A stretch of 64,000 nt of DNA, from the NCBI RefSeq assembly GCF_003334855.1, contig NZ_QOWE01000005.1:62001-126000 (forward strand), read 5' to 3'. The number at the start of each line of letters is the position of its first letter. Positions within the stretch are counted from its first letter, which is position 1. A program made the translations under genes and the position numbers. Below, piece after piece: positions 58,972-64,000 of this stretch. The notes under the pieces are model-generated. The model was not told the origin of the DNA, did not search any database, and saw nothing but the letters and a program-made list of their open reading frames with translations. Origin of the DNA: Larkinella punicea. GTDB taxonomy: Bacteria; Bacteroidota; Bacteroidia; Cytophagales; Spirosomataceae.

Positions 58972-61474
58972 CCGACAAAACTCCGTTCGGAATGAGCGGC
59001 CGAAACCGCGGCCATCGTCGGTTTCGATGAAATGGCCGGCCTGGCAAGCCGACCGCCGGTCGCAATTAGCCTTTGGCGGGTTGCTGATGCTGCTGGCCAT
59101 TGGGCTCACCGTAGCCTTCTGCTCGTACTTGCTCACCGGTCAGGCCGACCAGAGCGTGCTGAGCAAAGTGTCCGATGCGCCCCTGCGGGAATCGGGCACC
59201 GAAATGCGGAATTTCCTGGGTATTCTGGGGGCTTACATCGCCCACGTATTCATTTTCCGCTGGTTCGGAATTGCCGCCCTCGGCATTCCCATCATCCTGT
59301 TTTTAGCCGGGTGTAAACTGGCTTTCAATTTCGAACTGTTGCCGTTGAGCCGCACGACCAAAGCCGTGCTGTTTTACATGACCTGGATCAGTGCGCTGGC
59401 CGGTTACATCGTTCTGTCCACCGACTCCGTCGGGCAGGGCAGCGTCTGGTGCGGTGGCATTGGCTACGAAGTGAACGTCTGGCTCTATAACCTCATTGGC
59501 TGGGGTGGTCTTGCCATCATCGGGTTTGCCTTGTTCGTCTTTCTCGTTTTTTTCTACGGAATCACCAAATTACCGTCAATCTCGTTACCCCAAAGACCGG
59601 TTTCGACCGCCAAATCTGCTTATGATGGCGAAGAGGACGATCCGGAAGAGGAGGATGAAGACGATGTAAAAGACTTTATCGACGTCAAACCGGCAACCAA
59701 CGGCGTTCCAAAACCGGTCCCCACACCGACGCCGGCCCCGGTTGCTGAAGTCCCGGCGGAACCCGAATCCCTGAATGGGCATACGACCGAACTGAAGCCC
59801 GGAAAGGTGAATGGATCGGGGCCACCCGCTAAAAAACCGCTGACGTTCACCATTGCCGATACCACGCCGGTCGAACCGGCATCTGAATCGCCCCAACCCG
59901 TTGCAGAAGTGTTTGCCGGACCAACGGACGAGTTGGACGAGGATGCGTTGAAATTGCACGGTCTGTATGACCCGACGCTCGATCTGCCCCGGTATCAGTT
60001 TCCGACCATCGACTTACTGACCGAATATCCGGAAAATAAAAAGGCCCAGGTTTCGGCGGAAGAACTGGAAGCCAACAAAGACCGGATTGTGGAAACGCTC
60101 CAGAATTACGGCATCACGATCGACAGCATCAAGGCGACCATCGGGCCAACCGTCACGCTGTACGAGATCATTCCGGCGGCTGGGGTCCGGATCTCAAAAA
60201 TCAAGAGTCTGGAAGATGACATTGCCCTGAGTTTGGCCGCCCTCGGTATTCGGATCATTGCGCCGATGCCCGGCCAGGGAACCATCGGTATCGAGGTGCC
60301 GAACAAAAACCGGGAAATGGTGGCGATGCGCTCGGTGATGTCGACCGAGAAGTTTACCAAAAGTAATTTTGAGTTGCCGGTGGTGATGGGCAAAACCATT
60401 TCCAACGAAATTTACGTGGCCGATCTGGCCAAAATGCCCCACCTGCTCATGGCGGGTGCCACAGGACAGGGGAAATCTGTCGGGTTGAATGTGTTGCTGA
60501 CGTCGCTGATTTACAAGAAACACCCCTCGCAGCTCAAGCTCATTCTGGTCGATCCGAAAAAGGTGGAGTTGACGCTGTTCAACAAGCTCGAACGGCATTT
60601 TCTGGCCCAGTTGCCCGACAGCGACGAGCCGATTATTACCGACACGAAAAAGGTGGTCAACACGCTCAACTCGCTTTGTATCGAGATGGACAACCGGTAT
60701 AACCTGCTCAAAGACGCACAGTGCCGGAACCTGAAAGAATACAACGCCAAGTTCATCCAGCGCCGGTTGAACCCGGAAAAGGGCCATAAGTTCCTGCCAT
60801 ACATTGTGCTCGTCATCGATGAGTTAGCCGACCTGATGATGACGGCGGGCAAGGAAGTCGAACAACCCATTGCCCGCCTGGCGCAGTTGGCGAGGGCCAT
60901 CGGGATTCACCTGGTGGTGGCCACCCAACGGCCGTCCGTAAACGTCATTACGGGTTTGATCAAAGCCAACTTCCCGGCGCGCCTGTCGTTCAAGGTGACG
61001 TCTAAAATCGACTCCCGGACCATTCTCGATACGGGTGGCGCCGAGCAATTGGTCGGGATGGGAGACATGCTGTTCTCGTCCAATTCCGACATTGTCCGGC
61101 TGCAATGTCCGTTTGTCGATACCAACGAAATTGAAGATATCTGCGAATTTGTCGGCAGCCAGCGCGGGTATGATTCGGCGTATAACCTGCCCGAATTTGC
61201 CGGTGATGAATCGGGAAGCAGTGAAGAGAAAGAAATTGATCTCGAAAACCGCGATCCGATGTTCGACGAAGCGGCTCGTCTGGTGGTCAATCACCAGCAG
61301 GGCAGTACGTCGCTCATTCAGCGTCGGTTGAAGTTAGGCTACAACCGGGCCGGGCGGCTCATCGACCAGTTGGAAGCCGCCGGTATTGTGGGGGCCTTTG
61401 AAGGCAGCAAAGCCCGCGAGGTGCTGATTCAGGACATCCATACGCTGGAGGAAGTTCTGAAAAATATGAATTGA
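58955..61474 (+). CDS. ftsK: DNA translocase FtsK/SpoIIIE
   Basis: 839 residues. Four N-terminal membrane helices within about 25-195 ([23 protein letters not shown] and others). An acidic and Pro-rich linker follows (about 205-330: [26 protein letters not shown]). The motor domain has Walker A in [19 protein letters not shown] and Walker B in [21 protein letters not shown], then [22 protein letters not shown]. The C-terminal gamma domain ([43 protein letters not shown]) binds KOPS-like signals. It pumps chromosome DNA at the septum. It overlaps pyrD by 17 bp. Its last codons are part of a hairpin. Confidence 0.97.
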   Translation: MSQPINRQNSVRNERPKPRPSSVSMKWPAWQADRRSQLAFGGLLMLLAIGLTVAFCSYLLTGQADQSVLSKVSDAPLRESGTEMRNFLGILGAYIAHVFIFRWFGIAALGIPIILFLAGCKLAFNFELLPLSRTTKAVLFYMTWISALAGYIVLSTDSVGQGSVWCGGIGYEVNVWLYNLIGWGGLAIIGFALFVFLVFFYGITKLPSISLPQRPVSTAKSAYDGEEDDPEEEDEDDVKDFIDVKPATNGVPKPVPTPTPAPVAEVPAEPESLNGHTTELKPGKVNGSGPPAKKPLTFTIADTTPVEPASESPQPVAEVFAGPTDELDEDALKLHGLYDPTLDLPRYQFPTIDLLTEYPENKKAQVSAEELEANKDRIVETLQNYGITIDSIKATIGPTVTLYEIIPAAGVRISKIKSLEDDIALSLAALGIRIIAPMPGQGTIGIEVPNKNREMVAMRSVMSTEKFTKSNFELPVVMGKTISNEIYVADLAKMPHLLMAGATGQGKSVGLNVLLTSLIYKKHPSQLKLILVDPKKVELTLFNKLERHFLAQLPDSDEPIITDTKKVVNTLNSLCIEMDNRYNLLKDAQCRNLKEYNAKFIQRRLNPEKGHKFLPYIVLVIDELADLMMTAGKEVEQPIARLAQLARAIGIHLVVATQRPSVNVITGLIKANFPARLSFKVTSKIDSRTILDTGGAEQLVGMGDMLFSSNSDIVRLQCPFVDTNEIEDICEFVGSQRGYDSAYNLPEFAGDESGSSEEKEIDLENRDPMFDEAARLVVNHQQGSTSLIQRRLKLGYNRAGRLIDQLEAAGIVGAFEGSKAREVLIQDIHTLEEVLKNMN

Positions 61475-61556
61475 TAAAAGGGAGAAAAGGATGAAGGGAA
61501 GAGCGGTAAACCGGAACCCTCTTCCCTTCATCCTTTTCTCCCTTTTATCAATTCAT
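61466..61556 (+). terminator. 38-bp perfect hairpin overlapping the ftsK stop
   Basis: Arms 61466-61503 and 61519-61556 are exact reverse complements over 38 bp round a 15-nt loop. The left arm contains the last codons of ftsK and its TGA (61472-61474), so it begins within coding sequence. It should be a strong terminator or mRNA 3'-end protector, though the sequence after it (TAAACTTTTTCCC) is only moderately T-rich. Confidence 0.85.
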
Positions 61557-61654
61557 TAAACTTTTTCCCATAAATCTTGTCTACCTACGAAACGGTCAGC
61601 AACTTTGCGGGCGGTTTTAGCGAATTACCCAAAATTACGTAAAAGACGATACAC

Positions 61655-62284
61655 ATGAAAAAATTAGCCTTATTGTGGGCATTGGTTATTGGATTTTCGC
61701 TGCCATCGGTGGCGCAAAAAGATAAAAAAGCATCGGAGGTTTTAGATGCCATGAGTGCCAAATACAAAGCGCTGAATTCCTACAAAGCCGCCTTCACTTA
61801 CACGGGCGAAGGAAGCAATTACAAAGGCGATTTAACGGTGAAAAAGAACGCGTTCCGGTTGAAGCTGGCCGGTCAGGAAGTTTTCACCGACGGCAAAACG
61901 ATGTCTACCTACATCAAGGAAACCAACGAAGTGAACGTTCAGGACTACGACGCCGGTGCTGCCGGGGATTTCAATCCGACGAAGATCTATTCCATCTACA
62001 AGCAAGGGTACAACTACAAATACATCGGTGAGCAGAAACAGGGTGGTCAACCCGTCGAAGTGGTGGAACTGACACCCGAAAAGAAAAGTACCCAGATTGT
62101 TAAAGTACAAATTTCGGTCAACAAGAAAGACAAGCAGGTGAAAGGCTGGAAACTGACCGACAAAACCGGTAAAGTAACCAGTTATACGATCGACAAATTC
62201 ACGCCAAACGTGGCCGTAGCCGATGCATATTTTGTGTTTGATAAAACCAAGTATCCCGGCGTTGAAGTGGTGGATTTGCGGTAA
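61655..62284 (+). CDS. Outer-membrane lipoprotein carrier LolA-like protein
   Basis: 209 residues. Signal peptide MKKLALLWALVIGFSLPSVAQ, then the LolA-like beta domain: KKASEVLDAMSAKYKALNSYKAAFTYTGEGSNYKGDLTVKKNAFRLKLAGQEVFTDGKTMSTYIKETNEVNVQDYD and VVELTPEKKSTQIVKVQISVNKKDKQVKGWKLTDKTGKVTSYTIDKFTPNVAVADAYFVFD. It should carry lipoproteins or lipids through the periplasm. TTG (61577) and CAACTTTG (61600), 20 nt apart, are a possible promoter. It follows ftsK but is separated by the hairpin, as in many Bacteroidota where the pair is syntenic. Confidence 0.88.
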   Translation: MKKLALLWALVIGFSLPSVAQKDKKASEVLDAMSAKYKALNSYKAAFTYTGEGSNYKGDLTVKKNAFRLKLAGQEVFTDGKTMSTYIKETNEVNVQDYDAGAAGDFNPTKIYSIYKQGYNYKYIGEQKQGGQPVEVVELTPEKKSTQIVKVQISVNKKDKQVKGWKLTDKTGKVTSYTIDKFTPNVAVADAYFVFDKTKYPGVEVVDLR

Positions 62285-62446
62285 GGACGACTCACCCGGC
62301 CTGTGCAGGAGAAATGACGTTTTCCGGAAGGATTTGATTCATATCCAATTGCGGATTGGGGGATTTTAGGATTCGGTAAGGGGCCTATTCGCTGTTCCAT
62401 CCAGGATCGTGTTACGTTTCGGCAGAACCCCGGTCGGGTAGTTCGT

Positions 62447-64000
62447 TTACGGTTCCGGGTCAAAATGCGGATTACGCTCACCGGGCTGCTCAGTTGCGTT
62501 CGCGTTCTTCGATTCGGCTGCAAGCCACACCCTAAACAGAGAAGCCAGGGATTCTTCCACAATGGGTTTGGTAAGAAAATCGTCCATCCCGGCCACCAGA
62601 CACTTCTCCCGCTCCCCTTTCACGGTTCCCGCCGTCAGGGCAATAACCGGAATGCGCCGGTCTTTCTCCAATTCCCGAATCCGCTGCGTGGCTTCGTACC
62701 CATTCATCAACGGCATCTGAACATCCATCAGAATCAGATCGGGAGATTCCTGGATGTAACACTGAACCGCTTCCACGCCGTTAGCCGCTTCAAAAATATG
62801 CGCGTTCGGGGCAATCCGCCCGATGATGACTTTCGCCAGCAGCAGGTTGATCTTATTATCCTCCACGATCAACACCTTCACAGCTTGGCTATCAACCGCG
62901 GTTGGGCGGGCGGGCAATGCCGGCACGGGTTTTTCGTCCTGCTGAACCAGCCGGTACAGGGCCTGGTACAGCTCCTGCATTTTGATGGGTTTCACCAACC
63001 GTTGGTTAACATCCAGCGACTCACAGGCTTTGATGATTTTTTCGTCATCCGATGAACTATGCAGAAAGATGATGGGTTGCTCGCCGGGCGACGGCGGAAA
63101 GGTAGTCCTTATTTTCTGAATCGTTTCCAGCCCATCCATGTAGGGCATGTGGTAATCCATCAGAATGACATCGTATTTTTTATGGCGGCCCAGCAACTGA
63201 AGCGCTTCAAAACCGTTACTAACTTCCTCTACTTCAATGTTTTTCAACAAAAACATTTGCCGCAAAATAAGGCGGTTGTGTGCATTGTCATCCACGATCA
63301 GCACGGTATTGATCGGGAGGTTATCGCGCCAGACGATTGCATCCCCCGGTTCCGCCTTAAGCCTGATTTCGAAGAAAAAGCAACTACCTTCACCGGGATT
63401 GCTCGTCAACTGAAGCTGGCCTCCCATCAAGCCCAGCAGCTTGTTGGAGATGGTCAACCCCAGACCGGTTCCGCCGTATTTTTTCGTCGTGGAAGGGTCT
63501 TCCTGGGAAAAAGCGTCAAATATGCGTTCCTGCATTTCCGGTTTGATGCCAATACCGGTATCCCGCACTTCAAACCGAAACGTAACATGGTCTTCTGCAA
63601 CATCGCTCAATGCCGTAATTTTCAGTTCAATTTCACCCTTCTCGGTGAATTTTACGGCATTCCCCAGCAAATTGACCAGCACCTGTTTCAACCGCACCGA
63701 ATCGACAAAGACAAACCGGGGGAGGTCAACGGAAAGATTTAATAACACCTCCAGCCCTTTGTTCTGAGCCTGGTACGTGATGGTGTCGGCCACCTGGCTA
63801 CTGATCTCGTAAATATCCGTTTTTTCAATCGCCAGCTCCAGTTTTCCGGCTTCGATCTTCGAAAAATCCAGGATGTCGTTGATGATGCTCAGCAAGGTAT
63901 TGGCTGATTGGTTGACGATGGACAAATACTGCTGCTGCGTGGTATTCAGGGCAGTTTTCAGCACCAGATCCGTGAACCCGATGACGCCATTGAGCGGGGT
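62447..64000 (-). CDS. Hybrid sensor histidine kinase with two receiver domains (5' end outside window)
   Basis: The frame is open to the window edge, so the N-terminal sensor is missing. The first readable residues TPLNGVIGFTDLVLKTALN continue an H-box whose His lies just outside. The dimerisation domain (INDILDFSKIEAGKLEL) and ATPase follow: N box LVNLLGNAVKFT, G1 VRDTGIGI, G2 GGTGLGLTISNKL. Then comes a receiver with VLIVDDNAHNR and VILMDYHMPYMDG, and a second receiver with VLIVEDNKINL and LILMDVQMPLMNGYEAT, ending MDDFLTKPI. It should autophosphorylate and pass the phosphate through its own receivers. Signal and partner regulator unknown. Confidence 0.95.
   Translation of the reverse strand, partial: TPLNGVIGFTDLVLKTALNTTQQQYLSIVNQSANTLLSIINDILDFSKIEAGKLELAIEKTDIYEISSQVADTITYQAQNKGLEVLLNLSVDLPRFVFVDSVRLKQVLVNLLGNAVKFTEKGEIELKITALSDVAEDHVTFRFEVRDTGIGIKPEMQERIFDAFSQEDPSTTKKYGGTGLGLTISNKLLGLMGGQLQLTSNPGEGSCFFFEIRLKAEPGDAIVWRDNLPINTVLIVDDNAHNRLILRQMFLLKNIEVEEVSNGFEALQLLGRHKKYDVILMDYHMPYMDGLETIQKIRTTFPPSPGEQPIIFLHSSSDDEKIIKACESLDVNQRLVKPIKMQELYQALYRLVQQDEKPVPALPARPTAVDSQAVKVLIVEDNKINLLLAKVIIGRIAPNAHIFEAANGVEAVQCYIQESPDLILMDVQMPLMNGYEATQRIRELEKDRRIPVIALTAGTVKGEREKCLVAGMDDFLTKPIVEESLASLFRVWLAAESKNANATEQPGERNPHFDPEP

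Noticed and set aside
1-64000. tRNA, rRNA, CRISPR, insertion sequence or prophage
   Set aside because: No cloverleaf-like T-loop sequences, no spacer-repeat array with Cas genes, no transposase or phage structural gene was found by eye.

Overview
The window looks like chromosomal DNA of a Bacteroidota, most likely the Cytophagales/Spirosomaceae group (Spirosoma- or Larkinella-like). The reasons are the moderately high G+C, promoters of the Bacteroidota type (TTG, then about 19-21 nt, then TAnnTTTG) instead of sigma70 sites, weak Shine-Dalgarno sequences, and typical gene families (BlaI/M56 pairs, HAAS/PadR pairs, SprB-like Ig repeats, LytTR, DUF5989/SxtJ, RES-Xre). No rRNA, tRNA, CRISPR array, insertion sequence or prophage was seen. 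Genus level is a guess.

Layout. 1-2.8 kb: the end of a CapD/WbpM-type nucleotide-sugar dehydratase, a LuxR-type response regulator, and a PadR/HAAS pair. 2.86-3.43 kb: a 69-bp tandem repeat array closed by inverted copies. 3.4-7.5 kb: metH under a SAM-I riboswitch. 7.5-11.9 kb: a carbamoyltransferase locus (SxtJ-like, DUF5989, NodU/CmcH family, membrane SGNH protein). 12-15 kb: Ppx/GppA phosphatase, a FemAB-like acyltransferase and a RES-Xre toxin-antitoxin pair with two operator palindromes. 15-20.4 kb: surface polysaccharide genes (flippase, two methyltransferases, two glycosyltransferases). 20.5-34.3 kb: mixed metabolism and envelope genes (NagX-like acyltransferase, M16 protease, AraC, CPBP protease, an SGNH/MBOAT O-acetylation pair, HxlR, VOC, M20, cytochrome c, NagB-like). 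34.3-34.9 kb: a small AT-rich two-gene module. 35-40 kb: TlpA-like protein, M56/BlaI, and a three-repeat secreted protein. 40-46 kb: flavin/2Fe-2S reductase, uvrA, a HEPN gene broken by a nonsense codon with its partner, and a sterol desaturase. 46-49.5 kb: proBA and aat. 49.5-54.3 kb: an arginine operon (GNAT, argG, a glycosyltransferase, argC) preceded by a 31-codon arginine-rich leader ORF. 54-64 kb: acyl-CoA ligase, LytTR, cysM, pyrD, ftsK, a LolA-like protein, and a hybrid histidine kinase running off the end.

Regulation is the most interesting theme. Two amino-acid pathways carry cis-acting RNA elements: a SAM riboswitch with a duplicated P1 strand on metH, and a putative arginine attenuator on the arg operon. 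The intergenic DNA is also full of long perfect hairpins. Some belong to a dispersed CCCCTAAA...GGGG family. Others are private to one locus and have arms that include the stop codon and last codons of the upstream gene. All functional calls are from reading the sequence; no database search or folding calculation was run.
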